Source: Bacteroidota bacterium | GTDB lineage: Bacteria > Bacteroidota > Bacteroidia > 2-12-FULL-35-15 | NCBI GenBank assembly: GCA_025963775.1 | Contig: JAOQAD010000020.1 | Coordinates: 34,321 to 98,320 of the forward strand | DNA length: 64,000 bases | Direction of reading: 5' to 3' | Shown: piece after piece, positions 1-9,982 of the stretch | How positions within the stretch are numbered: the first letter of the stretch is position 1 | Layout of the letters: every line of letters begins with the position of its first letter | Notes under the pieces: generated by a model | What the model saw: the letters and a program-made list of their open reading frames with translations, nothing else | Database searches by the model: none | Told to the model about the DNA's origin: nothing | Translations under genes and position numbers: made by a program

Positions 1-1
1 A

Positions 2-2539
2 TTGTGGCTGGAAAGCGACAGGATGGGATTCCTGCTCGATTCGGTTACACAGAAAAAATTTGAAGTGCAGCGTGAAACAGTGAAGAATGAGCGCGGCCAG
101 AATTACGATAACCGCCCGTACGGAGTTGCGCAGGAGCGCACCTCTGCGGCATTGTATCCTTCCAGTCATCCTTATTCATGGCTCACGATCGGTTACATTG
201 AAGACCTGAACCGCGTGGATGTGAATGACCTGAAGAAATTCTTTCTCCGCTGGTATGGCCCTAACAATGCAACATTAACAGTTTCCGGCGATGTGAAAAC
301 CGCTGATGTTCTTAAATATGCAGAAAAATATTTCGGTTCCATTCCCCGCGGTGCTGAAGTGAAAGCACAAAGCATTGCGCCTGTGGTGCTGGATAAGGAC
401 CGTTATATTTCCTATGAAGACAACATCCGCTTGCCACAGCTTACATTTACCTATCCTACTATTCCTTCCAATCATGCGGATGAAGCACCGTTGGATGTGC
501 TGGCGGATATCCTTGGCGGAAACAAATCGTCCGTGTTCTACAAGAACTTTGTGAAATCACAGATGGCACAATCGGCGCAGGTGTATCATTCCGTGCCTGA
601 GCTGGCCGGAACATTCATCATCAACGTCCGCACCACGCAGGATAAAACCCTTGCACAGATGGATTCGCTTGTACGTTATTCATTAAAAGAATTTGAAAAG
701 CGCGGCGTTACCGATGATGACCTTCAGAAATTCAAGGCAAGCTTTGAGGCACAGATGATCAATGCGCTCACAAGCGTACAGGGAAAAGGTGCGATGCTGG
801 CTGCAAACCAGACCTTCACCGGGAACCCTAACCAGATCGTGAAGGATATGGAGCGCTATTCAAAAGTGACAAAGGCGGATGTGATGCGTGTGTACAACCA
901 GTACATCAAAAACAAATACGCAGTGATCCTGAGCATTTACCCGAAAGGAAAACCATCGATGGTGGCGAAGGCTGATAACTATATGCCGCCGGTACGGAAC
1001 ACCACTGCTGTAGAAGGCGCAGAGTACAAGAGCCTTGTTTACAATAAGGCAAAAGATAATTTCGACAGGACAAAAAAGCCTTTGACATCGGGAAATCCGG
1101 TGATCATCCCGCCTGACTACTGGACAGAGAAATTCGCGAACGAGATGAAAGTGATCGGTGCGAAAACAACCGAGATCCCGAGTGTAAGCGTGCAGCTGAA
1201 CATAGAGGCAGGGCACCGCTTTGAGGATATTCACAAAGCAGGCATCGCGAGCCTTGTGGCCAGCCTGATGAATGAAGGGACTACGAAATACACTGCGGAA
1301 GAAGTAGGAGAGAAGCTTGACAGGCTGGGTAGCTCGATCAGCGTATCTGCCGGGAATGAGAACATTGTATTGTATGTTTCATCGCTCAGCAAGAACCTCG
1401 ATTCAACACTGGCCATTGCAGAGGAGATGCTGCTGCATCCGCGTTTCGACAAAGCTGATTTCGACAGGGTAAAAGCGCAAAGGCTGGAAGCTATTGCCAA
1501 TCAATCGACACAGGCAACTACCATTGCAGGGAATGTGTTTGCGAAATTGCTTTACGGTGCGAACAATAATATGGGAATTTCTTCCCTTGGAACGAAGGAA
1601 ACAGTGAGTAGCATTACGCTGGAAGATGTGAAAGCATATTATGCAAATAATATTACTCCTCATGTTGCATCACTGGTGGTGGTAGGTGATATCGACAAAG
1701 ATGCAGCGCTTAACAAACTTGCATTCCTGAAAAAATGGGAAGGTAAAAAAGTGGCAAGGACTGCTGAACCGGCTACGCCGGCTATCGGGAAAACAAAATT
1801 ATATCTTGTTAATAAGGAGAAGGCACCGCAATCGGAGATCCGCATCGGGTACATGGCATTGCCCTTTGATGCAGCAGGAGATTATTATAAAGCAACGCTT
1901 ACCAATTATGTATTGGGCGGGGCATTCAACAGCCGCATCAACCTTAACCTCCGCGAGCTTCATGGCTATACTTACGGCGCGCGTTCGGGTTTCTCAGGGA
2001 CAAAGTTTGCAGGCCCGTACACGGCAAGTGCAGGTGTAAGGGGAAATGCAACCGACAGCTCTGTGGTGGAATTTATAAAAGAGATCAGGCGTTACGCAGA
2101 AAGCGGCATCACCAAAGAAGAGCTTGAATTTACGAAGAGCTCCATCGGGCAGAGTGAGGCATTGAAATATGAAACGCCGCAGCAGAAAGCCGGATTCATG
2201 GCACGCATCCTTGATTACGACCTTGGTAAGGATTTCGTGGAAAAGCAAAATGCTATCCTGAAGAATATCACAGCAGAAGAGATCAACGAGATCGCGAAAA
2301 AGCGTTTGCCGTACAACAACATGATCATCCTTGTGGTGGGCGACAAAGCTAAAATTTATGATGGCCTTGTAAAATTAGGTTACGAGGTGGTGGAGCTTGA
2401 CAGCGATGGCAACCCACTTGTCGCAGCAAATACAGAGGCGCCGAAAGACACAAAGGTTGCGGCTCCGAAAGATACACAGGCAGCGCCTGCCGACGGAAAG
2501 CAAAAAGCAAAGGTGCACAATGTCAATAAATCGAGATAA
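2..2539 (+). CDS. M16 family zinc peptidase, 5' end outside window
   Basis: The frame is open from the first base, so the true start and the HxxEH zinc motif lie upstream. What remains is the end of one M16 domain and a complete second one. The stretch VKNERGQ near residue 30 fits the downstream zinc-ligand glutamate of the catalytic domain. The second domain begins around residue 375 and has no HxxEH (the matching place reads SLVASLMNEGT), as usual for the inactive half of fused M16 proteins. The last 45 residues are a low-complexity Ala/Lys/Pro tail (APKDTKVAAPKDTQ). Family members are periplasmic or surface peptidases; substrate unknown. A two-way terminator separates it from the converging tadA. 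The family is certain, the specific role is not. Confidence 0.9.
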   Translation: MWLESDRMGFLLDSVTQKKFEVQRETVKNERGQNYDNRPYGVAQERTSAALYPSSHPYSWLTIGYIEDLNRVDVNDLKKFFLRWYGPNNATLTVSGDVKTADVLKYAEKYFGSIPRGAEVKAQSIAPVVLDKDRYISYEDNIRLPQLTFTYPTIPSNHADEAPLDVLADILGGNKSSVFYKNFVKSQMAQSAQVYHSVPELAGTFIINVRTTQDKTLAQMDSLVRYSLKEFEKRGVTDDDLQKFKASFEAQMINALTSVQGKGAMLAANQTFTGNPNQIVKDMERYSKVTKADVMRVYNQYIKNKYAVILSIYPKGKPSMVAKADNYMPPVRNTTAVEGAEYKSLVYNKAKDNFDRTKKPLTSGNPVIIPPDYWTEKFANEMKVIGAKTTEIPSVSVQLNIEAGHRFEDIHKAGIASLVASLMNEGTTKYTAEEVGEKLDRLGSSISVSAGNENIVLYVSSLSKNLDSTLAIAEEMLLHPRFDKADFDRVKAQRLEAIANQSTQATTIAGNVFAKLLYGANNNMGISSLGTKETVSSITLEDVKAYYANNITPHVASLVVVGDIDKDAALNKLAFLKKWEGKKVARTAEPATPAIGKTKLYLVNKEKAPQSEIRIGYMALPFDAAGDYYKATLTNYVLGGAFNSRINLNLRELHGYTYGARSGFSGTKFAGPYTASAGVRGNATDSSVVEFIKEIRRYAESGITKEELEFTKSSIGQSEALKYETPQQKAGFMARILDYDLGKDFVEKQNAILKNITAEEINEIAKKRLPYNNMIILVVGDKAKIYDGLVKLGYEVVELDSDGNPLVAANTEAPKDTKVAAPKDTQAAPADGKQKAKVHNVNKSR

Positions 2540-2561
2540 GGATTAAAGAATGAAAAAATCG

Positions 2562-2594
2562 AAAACGCTGGCCAGTAAAATGGTCAGCGTTTTT
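2562..2594. terminator. Bidirectional hairpin between M16 peptidase and tadA
   Basis: Arms AAAACGCTGGCCA and TGGTCAGCGTTTT around a six-base loop, with an A run on one side and a T run on the other. It serves both converging genes and overlaps the tadA stop codon. Confidence 0.7.
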
Positions 2595-3030
2595 GCTGAA
2601 AGAAGGTTTTGATGAGGGCGCCGCATTCTTCCGCAAGTACGCCCGTTGTTGTGGAAGTTCGCGGATGCAGGAGGTTATGCCCGATGAGATTGAAGCCGCG
2701 GCGGGTATCGGCTGCACCGTAAACGATCCTTCCCACCTGCGCCCATGCCAGCGCACCGGCGCACATCACGCAAGGCTCAAGGGTTACATACAGCGTACAT
2801 TCATTGAGGTATTTGCCGTTCAGAAAATTTGCGGCAGAGGTAATGGCCTGCATTTCGGCATGTGCCGTAACATCGTTCAGCCGTTCGGTAAGGTTATGCG
2901 CCCGCGCGATCACCGTGTTGTTCACCACTACTACAGCGCCTACCGGCACTTCATCCGCATCAAAAGCTTTTCTTGCTTCCTTTAATGCTTCCCGCATAAA
3001 ATGCTCGTCTGAAAAAACGAAAAGTTCCAT
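2584..3030 (-). CDS. tadA: tRNA-specific adenosine deaminase
   Basis: TadA deaminates A34 to inosine in tRNA-Arg(ACG) in the cytoplasm, allowing reading of CGN codons. The protein (148 residues from this start) has the cytidine deaminase fold zinc site: HAE near residue 57 with the proton-shuttling Glu, and PCVMC near residue 87. The frame stays open 27 codons upstream, but those residues do not resemble the family; the ATG at 3030 gives the usual MELFVFSDEHFM beginning. A TACCTTTA box sits five bases before this ATG, close to the Bacteroidota -7 consensus. Transcribed against the M16 gene. Confidence 0.95.
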   Translation of the reverse strand: MELFVFSDEHFMREALKEARKAFDADEVPVGAVVVVNNTVIARAHNLTERLNDVTAHAEMQAITSAANFLNGKYLNECTLYVTLEPCVMCAGALAWAQVGRIVYGAADTRRGFNLIGHNLLHPRTSTTTGVLAEECGALIKTFFQQKR

Positions 3031-3219
3031 GGTTGTAAAGGTAACATTAATCGGAAAACCCAAAAAGCTTAAGTGCCGATGGAAATTTAGATTCTTAGCC
3101 GGAAAAAACAAGTGTGAATTCTACCATCAAAACCCTGAAAAGTGCAAGAAGGGAGCCGAACTGTATTTTAGTTTTTTCCGTAGAATGTTGTATATTAGCT
3201 ATGGATAAAAACTAACACT

Positions 3220-4395
3220 ATGAAGAAACTGCTACTACTCACTACGCTATTAATGCTTACAGGAACTTTTGCAAAAGCGGGGTGTCCTACTCTTACCCTC
3301 ACATTTACAACAACCGATGCCAGCTGTCCGAATAATAACGATGGATCAGCAACTGTTAATGTTACGGGAGGTTCCGGTACTTATACTTACTTATGGTCCG
3401 TTTCGGCAGGAGCACAAACCACGGCTACTGCAACCGGATTAATGCCAGGGAATTATTCTGTTACAATTATGGACGGTAGCGGCCCCAGCTGTATTACTAC
3501 CGGTAATGTTACAGTTGCTGCCCCGCCCGTTCCAACACCAACTATCTGCATGGTAACGGTTGATGCGCATTCCGTGAACAACTTTGTTTACTGGGATCAA
3601 ACGCCATATACCAATGTGGATTCATTTATCATCTACAGGGAAACAAGTCCATTGGTATACAGCCGTATTGGTGCAGTATCATCCGATTCGCTGAGCGAGT
3701 TTGAAGACACCACCCGCAGCGCAGGCCCGGCAAACGGTGATCCGAACCTTGCAGCATACAGGTACAGGATCCAGGTCCTGGATACCTGCGGAAACTACGG
3801 CCCGATGAGCCTTTACCACAGCACCATTTACATTGTTGATGATGGCCTCGGCGAATTTTCATGGGCATCTCCATATATGATTGAAGGAATGCCGAATCCC
3901 GTAACCAATTATGTATTGCTTTGCGATACAGCCAACGTGGATGTATGGGGCCCGGTGCAGACTGTTCCCGGCACAGATACACTGGCAAACGACCCTGGTT
4001 TTGTAAGCCACAGCAGCGTTGCCAACTGGAGAGTGAAAACGGCGTGGAGCATCTCCTGTACGCCAACCCGTGCAACGGTGAACACCACGCGCTCGAACAT
4101 CAAGCATGCAGGCCTTGTTACAACAGGCATTGCAGCGCTGCATGATGGAAGCTCCATGGTGATGTACCCGAATCCTGCAAATTCAGAAGTGATCATTGGC
4201 TTGTCGCCGGAGATCAAAAAGGCGAAGCTTTGTATTGTAAATATAGTCGGACAACTTATGTTCGAAGAAACACTTGAGGCTAACGGAACTTCGATCACAA
4301 GCCGCATCGATGTTTCGGGTTATGCAAAAGGAGTTTACCTTGTAAGTGTTGAAAGTGCCGGGCTGAAAACCTTTAAAAAGCTGATTGTAAATTAA
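3220..4395 (+). CDS. Secreted protein with SprB-type repeat and T9SS sorting domain
   Basis: 391 residues. A signal peptide (MKKLLLLTTLLMLTGTFAKA) is followed by one SprB-like repeat at about residues 25-100 (DASCPNNNDGSATVNVTGG, then a tyrosine-rich strand and a GxYSVTI turn), then a region with fibronectin-like strands, and a C-terminal type A sorting domain from about residue 313 (MVMYPNPANSEV) ending KTFKKLIVN. The family's route is Sec export, then T9SS passage to the surface or medium. No catalytic motif is visible, so a structural or adhesive role is only an inference. Confidence 0.85.
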   Translation: MKKLLLLTTLLMLTGTFAKAGCPTLTLTFTTTDASCPNNNDGSATVNVTGGSGTYTYLWSVSAGAQTTATATGLMPGNYSVTIMDGSGPSCITTGNVTVAAPPVPTPTICMVTVDAHSVNNFVYWDQTPYTNVDSFIIYRETSPLVYSRIGAVSSDSLSEFEDTTRSAGPANGDPNLAAYRYRIQVLDTCGNYGPMSLYHSTIYIVDDGLGEFSWASPYMIEGMPNPVTNYVLLCDTANVDVWGPVQTVPGTDTLANDPGFVSHSSVANWRVKTAWSISCTPTRATVNTTRSNIKHAGLVTTGIAALHDGSSMVMYPNPANSEVIIGLSPEIKKAKLCIVNIVGQLMFEETLEANGTSITSRIDVSGYAKGVYLVSVESAGLKTFKKLIVN

Positions 4396-4400
4396 GGAAC

Positions 4401-4477
4401 ATCATTGCGATCCGCCGCGGCGGGGAAGCAATCTTAATATAGCAGATTACTTCGTCGTACCTCCTCGCAATGACGTT
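4401..4477. repeat. Dispersed intergenic palindromic repeat (ATTGCGA family)
   Basis: Begins CATTGCGATCCGCCGCGGCG and ends CTCGCAATGACG, so the two ends are imperfectly inverted. Related copies lie at 31309-31360, 42101-42173 and 48373-48406, all between genes. No coding potential. Confidence 0.65.
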
Positions 4478-4563
4478 TTCCGAAGAAAGATCTGATTTAA
4501 TCAATGGAGTTGTTACTCCCGGAAATCTTCCCGAATTAAAGGCGGATTTCCATCGAATATCTT

Positions 4564-4608
4564 AAATTTGCCTGTCTTCTCATCTGCGGAGACAGGCAAA
4601 TTTTTTTT
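4564..4608 (+). terminator. Strong hairpin plus T tract directly before a start codon
   Basis: Perfect 13-base inverted repeat: AAATTTGCCTGTC (4564-4576) and GACAGGCAAATTT (4591-4603), followed by an unbroken T run to 4608; the ATG of the next gene starts at 4610. It has the form of an intrinsic terminator or attenuator. TAAATTTG at 4563-4570 also matches the Bacteroidota -7 box; starting there, the transcript would lose the left arm and escape the hairpin. Confidence 0.6.
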
Positions 4609-4609
4609 G

Positions 4610-7600
4610 ATGAAGCTTACGAAACACATCCTGTTTTTTCTTTTTGTTTTGCTGTCGGGAATCCATTCCTCCCGTGCACAGCAATACAATTTCAAGAACT
4701 TCACTCCCAAGAACGGGCTTGCCAGCTCCATTGTCAATAATATTTTCCAGGACAGCCGCGGCTACATCTGGTTTGGCACGCAGGGCGGCGGCGTAAGCAG
4801 GTTCAACGGGAAAGCATTTAAGAATTATACCAAGGCCGAAGGGCTGGTTGCCAACGATGTTACCTTTGTTACCGAAGACCATTCCGGGAATATCTGGATC
4901 GCTACATCGGAGGGCGCTTCCCGCTTCGACGGTGTGAACTTCACCAGCTTTACAGAGAAGGACGGCCTTTCAAAAGGCAGCGTTTACTGCATTTATGCCG
5001 ATGAAAAAAATAACATTTGGTTCGGGATGCAGGAAGGCGGACTGAATAAGTACGATGGCAAAACATTCACTGCATTCGGAACAAAGGATGGCCTGCCTTC
5101 CGATAATTTATTTGCGATCACGCAGGATAAAAAAGGAGATTACTGGCTGGCGCTTTCAAACGGCATCGCGAAATATGATGGTACGCGCATTACCAGCTAC
5201 GACAAGCATCCGCTGATCAACAACCGCACATTCTTCTGCAACTTTACCGATTCCAAAGGAAATGTATGGTTCGGCGGCATCTCCGGGTACGGCGTGGTAA
5301 AATACGATGGTTCGGAATTTCATGTGCTGGAGATCCCGGATGCTGTTAAGGACGATTTTTTCGGAAGCATCGCCGAGGATAAAAAAGGGAACATCTGGTT
5401 TGCCACCGATCACGGTGCGCTGAAATATGATGGCAAAAATTTCCATTTGTTCAATGAGCAGCAGGGATTATCATCGAACGGCGTACTTTCCATCTGCAAC
5501 GATTACGAGGGCAACATCTGGATCGGGACGCAGGGCGGAGGCGTGAACCTGTTCAACAATGAATCATTCGTGAATTTTACAGATAAGGATGGACTTACCA
5601 GCAAGAACATCAGTACCATTGTTCAATATGACAATGACACGTATTTCATCGGGACAACCGGCCTGGGATTGAACGAATACAATGCACGCACGAACACATT
5701 CCGGAATTCATGCGGTATAAAAGAAGTGGATGAAAGCACGATCTTTTCCGTAGTGATCGATAACGGGGGCAGGATCTGGATCGGTGCGCAGGAAGGGGTT
5801 TTTGTGCTGAAAAAGAACAGGGACAAGTATGAGCTGCTGAATTTTTACAACAAGAATGTTGCGAAAACAGAAGTGCTTGCGGCTTTGAAGATCATCCAGG
5901 ACAAGAACGGTGATCTCTGGATCGCATCGTATTCCTCCGGACTTTTCAGGGTGCACGGAAAAGAGGTCACAAATTATTCAACCAAAACAGGTTTTGTTTC
6001 CGACAAGGTGCTGACTGTTTTCATGGATTCGAAAAACAACATCTGGATCGGGACAAAAGATGCCGGCGCTGTAAAATACGACGGAAAAACATTTGCAAAT
6101 TATTCTGTGAAGGAAGGCCTTGCCGACAAATCGATCTGGGCCATCACCGAAGACAACAAAGGCAATATGTTCTTTGGTACCGGCGAAAGCGGCCTTGCCT
6201 GCTACGATGGAAAAATGTTCAGGAACATTTCCGTGAAGGATGGATTATGCTCCAATTATATTCTTGCATTGTCCTTTGATCCGATCGACAACGGCCTTTG
6301 GCTGGGGACAGAAAAAGGGATCAATAAATTAAAGCTGGACAACAACCTGGGCCTTGAGTCGGTACGCTATTACGGAGAGCAGGAAGGCTACAAAGGCATC
6401 GAGATCAACCAGAATGCGATCCTGCTGGATAAGGCGGGAGATGTATGGTTCGGCACGATCAACGGCCTGAGCAGGTACAACAGGCAATACGATTTTCCGA
6501 ATGTGACCCCGCCAAAGCTGCACCTGAGCGGGATCCGGCTGGCGTATCAAATTGTCGACTGGAAAATGTATGCCGACTCCGTTGATCCTTCAACGAACCT
6601 CCCGGTGAACCTGGAGCTTTCGCATAAGAACAACAACCTCACATTCGATTTCCAGGCTTTCACCACCGACAATGTGAAATATACATTTATCCTCGAAGGG
6701 CAGGACGAGGCATGGTCGCCCCTGAGCACCAATGCCGAAGCGGTGTTCACGAACATCAGCCCGGGTAAAACGTATACTTTCAAAGTAAAGGCTGTTAACA
6801 GTAACGGTGTATGGAGTAAGGAAGTGATCGCTTTCAGCTTCTCGATAGATCCTCCCTGGTGGCAAACCTGGTGGTTCTATACTCTTGTTGTAATTGTAGC
6901 ATTAATCGGCATTTCCGGTTTTATCAATTACCGCACGGCGCAGCTGGCGAAGGAGAAAAAAGTGCTGGAAGAAAAAGTGACGGAGCGCACACACGAGCTG
7001 AAGGAAGCGAATGACCAGCTTTCGGTGGCTTTCCAGGATATCAAGGACAGCATCAATTATGCGAAGAAGATCCAGGATGCGATCCTCCCGCTGGATGAAG
7101 AAGTGAAGAAAGCATTGCCGCAGTCCTTCGTGCTGTTCAAGCCGCGCGATGTGGTGAGCGGTGATTTTTACTGGTTCAATAAGAAAGAAGATAAAATTTT
7201 CATTGCCGCTGTAGACTGTACAGGGCATGGCGTTCCGGGAGCTTTCATGAGCATGATCGGCAGTTCGCTTCTCAACGAGATCATCAGCAAGAAAGGCCCG
7301 CATGATGCAGCCAGTGTGTTGAAGAAGCTGCACCAGGGTGTGCGTAAATCGCTGAAGCAGGACCGCGACAGCTATGAATCGAAGGACGGGATGGACCTTG
7401 CGCTGGCGGTGATCGACACCACCACAAACACGCTGCAATACAGCGGTGCCAAACGGCCGATGTTCCATTACAACAATGATCTTTTCGAAGAGCTGAAAGC
7501 CGATAAGCAATCGATCGGCGGCCTCGAGATGGAAGACAATTATAATTTTACCAACCACAGCCTGGAGCTCAGGCCGGGCGATACCTTCTACCTGTTCACG

Positions 7601-7792
7601 GATGGCTATGTGGATCAGTTCGGCGGGGAAAAAGGGAAAAAATTCTCGACCAAGCGATTGAAAGAAACACTGGGCGACATGCAGGCGCTTTCAATGAAAG
7701 AGCAGGGCGCAAAGCTGAATGCCATTATCGACAGCTGGAAATCGGAAGTGGAGCAGATCGATGATATTTTGGTGATCGGGATCCGGTTTTAG
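4610..7792 (+). CDS. Two-component regulator propeller sensor with SpoIIE-type phosphatase output
   Basis: 1060 residues from the ATG that begins a good signal peptide (MKLTKHILFFLFVLLSGIHS). About 14 reg_prop blades follow (WFGTQGGGVSRFNG, WIATSEGASRFDG and so on to about residue 630), enough for two seven-bladed periplasmic propellers. Next come a Y_Y_Y domain (about 660-745), a membrane helix just after PPWWQTWWFY (about 748), a short coiled coil, and a PP2C/SpoIIE phosphatase domain from about 830 with the metal-site motifs GDFYWF, VDCTGHGVPGAFMSMIG, DGMDLAL and FTDGYVDQFGG. It probably dephosphorylates a cytoplasmic anti-sigma antagonist in response to an external ligand. A histidine kinase is the more common output for this sensor. 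No anti-sigma partner is adjacent. Confidence 0.92.
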   Translation: MKLTKHILFFLFVLLSGIHSSRAQQYNFKNFTPKNGLASSIVNNIFQDSRGYIWFGTQGGGVSRFNGKAFKNYTKAEGLVANDVTFVTEDHSGNIWIATSEGASRFDGVNFTSFTEKDGLSKGSVYCIYADEKNNIWFGMQEGGLNKYDGKTFTAFGTKDGLPSDNLFAITQDKKGDYWLALSNGIAKYDGTRITSYDKHPLINNRTFFCNFTDSKGNVWFGGISGYGVVKYDGSEFHVLEIPDAVKDDFFGSIAEDKKGNIWFATDHGALKYDGKNFHLFNEQQGLSSNGVLSICNDYEGNIWIGTQGGGVNLFNNESFVNFTDKDGLTSKNISTIVQYDNDTYFIGTTGLGLNEYNARTNTFRNSCGIKEVDESTIFSVVIDNGGRIWIGAQEGVFVLKKNRDKYELLNFYNKNVAKTEVLAALKIIQDKNGDLWIASYSSGLFRVHGKEVTNYSTKTGFVSDKVLTVFMDSKNNIWIGTKDAGAVKYDGKTFANYSVKEGLADKSIWAITEDNKGNMFFGTGESGLACYDGKMFRNISVKDGLCSNYILALSFDPIDNGLWLGTEKGINKLKLDNNLGLESVRYYGEQEGYKGIEINQNAILLDKAGDVWFGTINGLSRYNRQYDFPNVTPPKLHLSGIRLAYQIVDWKMYADSVDPSTNLPVNLELSHKNNNLTFDFQAFTTDNVKYTFILEGQDEAWSPLSTNAEAVFTNISPGKTYTFKVKAVNSNGVWSKEVIAFSFSIDPPWWQTWWFYTLVVIVALIGISGFINYRTAQLAKEKKVLEEKVTERTHELKEANDQLSVAFQDIKDSINYAKKIQDAILPLDEEVKKALPQSFVLFKPRDVVSGDFYWFNKKEDKIFIAAVDCTGHGVPGAFMSMIGSSLLNEIISKKGPHDAASVLKKLHQGVRKSLKQDRDSYESKDGMDLALAVIDTTTNTLQYSGAKRPMFHYNNDLFEELKADKQSIGGLEMEDNYNFTNHSLELRPGDTFYLFTDGYVDQFGGEKGKKFSTKRLKETLGDMQALSMKEQGAKLNAIIDSWKSEVEQIDDILVIGIRF

Positions 7793-7828
7793 TTTGTTTG
7801 TATTCCCTGGTTTTACCTCTCATTAACC

Positions 7829-7985
7829 GTCATGCCGTGCCACGCCTGCCCCGGGCTTGATCCGGGGACACGGCATCTCTATGCAGCCTGTCATGCTGAC
7901 GAAGGAAGCATCTTCACCCGGTTACCAGGATGCCGGTTTAATAAAAAAGATCCTTCGGCTTCACTCCGTTCCGCTCAGGATGACA
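7829..7985. repeat. Composite dispersed repeat (CCGTCATGCCG / GGATGACAAG type)
   Basis: Two repeat blocks in tandem: GGGCTTGATCCGGGGACACG near 7855, and TCATGCTGACGAAGGAAGCA paired with ATCCTTCGGCTTCACTCCG further on, ending in AGGATGACAAG. A 68-codon frame across it is an artefact of the repeat. A shorter relative is at 32644-32673. Confidence 0.6.
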
Positions 7986-8062
7986 AGCCAACGTCATTAT
8001 TTTTAGTAAATTCGCATGCTTTAAGAGCAGTCTTTTAATATTCAATTTATAATATCAATACC

Positions 8063-9811
8063 ATGTTACGATCACACACTTGCGGAGAATTACGGATCAC
8101 ACACGTCGGACAAACAGTTACCATCAGCGGATGGGTGCAGGGCATCAGGGATAAAGGCTCGCTGCTCTGGATCGATCTGCGCGACCGTTACGGCATTACA
8201 CAGGTGACCATTGAAACGGAAAATGCAGCAAAAGAGCTGGTAGAAACTGCACGTACACTTGGGCGTGAGTTCGTGATCAGCGTTACAGGAAAGGTAAACG
8301 AACGCTATTCAAAATCCGATAAGATCCCAACCGGCGACATCGAGATCAGCCCGGAAAAAATAACAGTGCTCAATCCGGCGATCACACCGCCATTTACAAT
8401 CGAAGATGAGACCGATGGCGGAGATGATATCCGAATGAAATACCGTTACCTCGATTTAAGAAGGAACCCGGTAAGAAGGAACCTGGAGCTGCGCCACCGC
8501 CTCGCTATCGAAACGCGCCTTTTTTTAGACAAGCTCAGTTTCCTCGAAGTGGAAACTCCTGTACTGATCAAATCAACCCCGGAAGGCGCGCGCGATTTCG
8601 TGGTGCCTTCACGTATGAACCAGGGCGAGTTCTATGCCTTGCCGCAATCGCCGCAAACATTCAAGCAATTGCTGATGGTGGGTGGTTTCGACCGTTATTA
8701 CCAGATCGTGAAATGTTTCAGGGATGAGGACCTTCGTGCCGACAGGCAGCCGGAGTTCACCCAGATCGATTGTGAAATGGCCTTTGTAGAGCAGGAAGAT
8801 ATTTTAAACACCTTTGAAGGACTGGTGCGCCATTTATTTAAATCGGTGAAGAATGTTGATATTCCTGAGCTTTCACGCATGACCTATGCGGATGCGATGA
8901 AATATTATGGAAATGATAAACCGGACATCCGCTTTGAAATGAAGTTTATAGAGCTGAATGATGTGGTGAAAGGTAAAGAGTTCAAAGTATTCAATGATGC
9001 AGGATTAGTAGTCGGGATTTGTGCGAAGGGCGCAGCGGAATATACACGCAAACAGCTGGATGAGCTGACGGAGTTTGTGAAGAAACCGCAGATCGGCGCA
9101 ACGGGATTGGTCTATGCACGCTACAATGCCGACGGAACGATCAAGTCATCCGTAGATAAATTTTATAACGAAGAGGAATTAAAAAAATGGGCTGCAGCAT
9201 TCAATGCGCAACCCGGAGACCTGATGCTGATCCTTGCCGGTGAAGAGCATAAAACACGCAAAGCACTGTCGGAGCTGCGTTTGGAAATGGGCACACGCCT
9301 GGGCTTACGCGATAAAAATACATTTGCCTGCCATTGGGTGATCGATTTTCCACTGCTCGAATACAGCGAGGAAACATCCCGCTGGCATGCCATGCATCAC
9401 CCGTTCACTTCTCCGAAGCCGGAAGACATCGCCTTGCTGGAAACCGATCCCGGAAAGGTAAGGGCGAATGCTTACGACATGGTGATCAATGGAGTGGAAG
9501 TGGGGGGCGGCTCTATCCGCATCTTCAACAAAGAGCTGCAGGCCAAAATGTTCGGCTTGCTCGGCTTTACAAAAGAGGAAGCGCAGGCACAGTTCGGATT
9601 CCTAATGAATGCATTTGAGTTCGGTGCGCCTCCGCATGGCGGCATCGCATTCGGCTTCGACCGCCTCTGTTCGCTGTTTGGCGGCGTTGATGTGATCCGC
9701 GATTTTATTGCATTTCCGAAGAACAATTCCGGCCGCGATGTGATGATCGATTCTCCTTCACCGATCTCCGATGTGCAGCTGAATGAGCTGGCGATAGCGC
9801 TGAAGAAATAA
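8063..9811 (+). CDS. aspS: Aspartate--tRNA ligase
   Basis: Class II aminoacyl-tRNA synthetase charging tRNA-Asp in the cytoplasm. 582 residues, the normal bacterial length. Domains: OB-fold anticodon-binding domain (about 1-110, [17 protein letters not shown]), catalytic core interrupted by a GAD insertion (about 290-410), and class II motifs 2 ([18 protein letters not shown]) and 3 ([15 protein letters not shown]). It stands alone between a repeat and a terminator. Whether it also charges tRNA-Asn cannot be told from sequence alone. Confidence 0.97.
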   Translation: MLRSHTCGELRITHVGQTVTISGWVQGIRDKGSLLWIDLRDRYGITQVTIETENAAKELVETARTLGREFVISVTGKVNERYSKSDKIPTGDIEISPEKITVLNPAITPPFTIEDETDGGDDIRMKYRYLDLRRNPVRRNLELRHRLAIETRLFLDKLSFLEVETPVLIKSTPEGARDFVVPSRMNQGEFYALPQSPQTFKQLLMVGGFDRYYQIVKCFRDEDLRADRQPEFTQIDCEMAFVEQEDILNTFEGLVRHLFKSVKNVDIPELSRMTYADAMKYYGNDKPDIRFEMKFIELNDVVKGKEFKVFNDAGLVVGICAKGAAEYTRKQLDELTEFVKKPQIGATGLVYARYNADGTIKSSVDKFYNEEELKKWAAAFNAQPGDLMLILAGEEHKTRKALSELRLEMGTRLGLRDKNTFACHWVIDFPLLEYSEETSRWHAMHHPFTSPKPEDIALLETDPGKVRANAYDMVINGVEVGGGSIRIFNKELQAKMFGLLGFTKEEAQAQFGFLMNAFEFGAPPHGGIAFGFDRLCSLFGGVDVIRDFIAFPKNNSGRDVMIDSPSPISDVQLNELAIALKK

Positions 9812-9840
9812 TAAAGCTTGCAAAAACGATGTTTTACAGA

Positions 9841-9866
9841 AAACCCTGCCTTTTGGCGGGGTTTCC
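9841..9866 (+). terminator. Intrinsic terminator after aspS
   Basis: Stem AAACCCTGCC / GGCGGGGTTT with a short T-rich loop, 30 bases after the aspS stop. The T tract after the stem is short. Confidence 0.65.
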
Positions 9867-9982
9867 TGTTATTTAGGCTGTCTTATTTATTCTGCGGTAA
9901 GGCGCCTGCCCTGTTTTGTCCGTACCTTTACTGTGTTTCTGCTATTTAAAAGCGAAGCTTATTTCCCCTAATACCAACGAAA

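Noticed and set aside
6902..7558. 218-codon frame opposite the SpoIIE domain
   Set aside because: Antisense to conserved phosphatase motifs; no start context and no family.
7832..8038. 68-codon frame after the SpoIIE gene
   Set aside because: It reads straight through dispersed repeat sequence; the product (CPGLDPGT, SLRSAQDDK) is the usual translation of such repeats.
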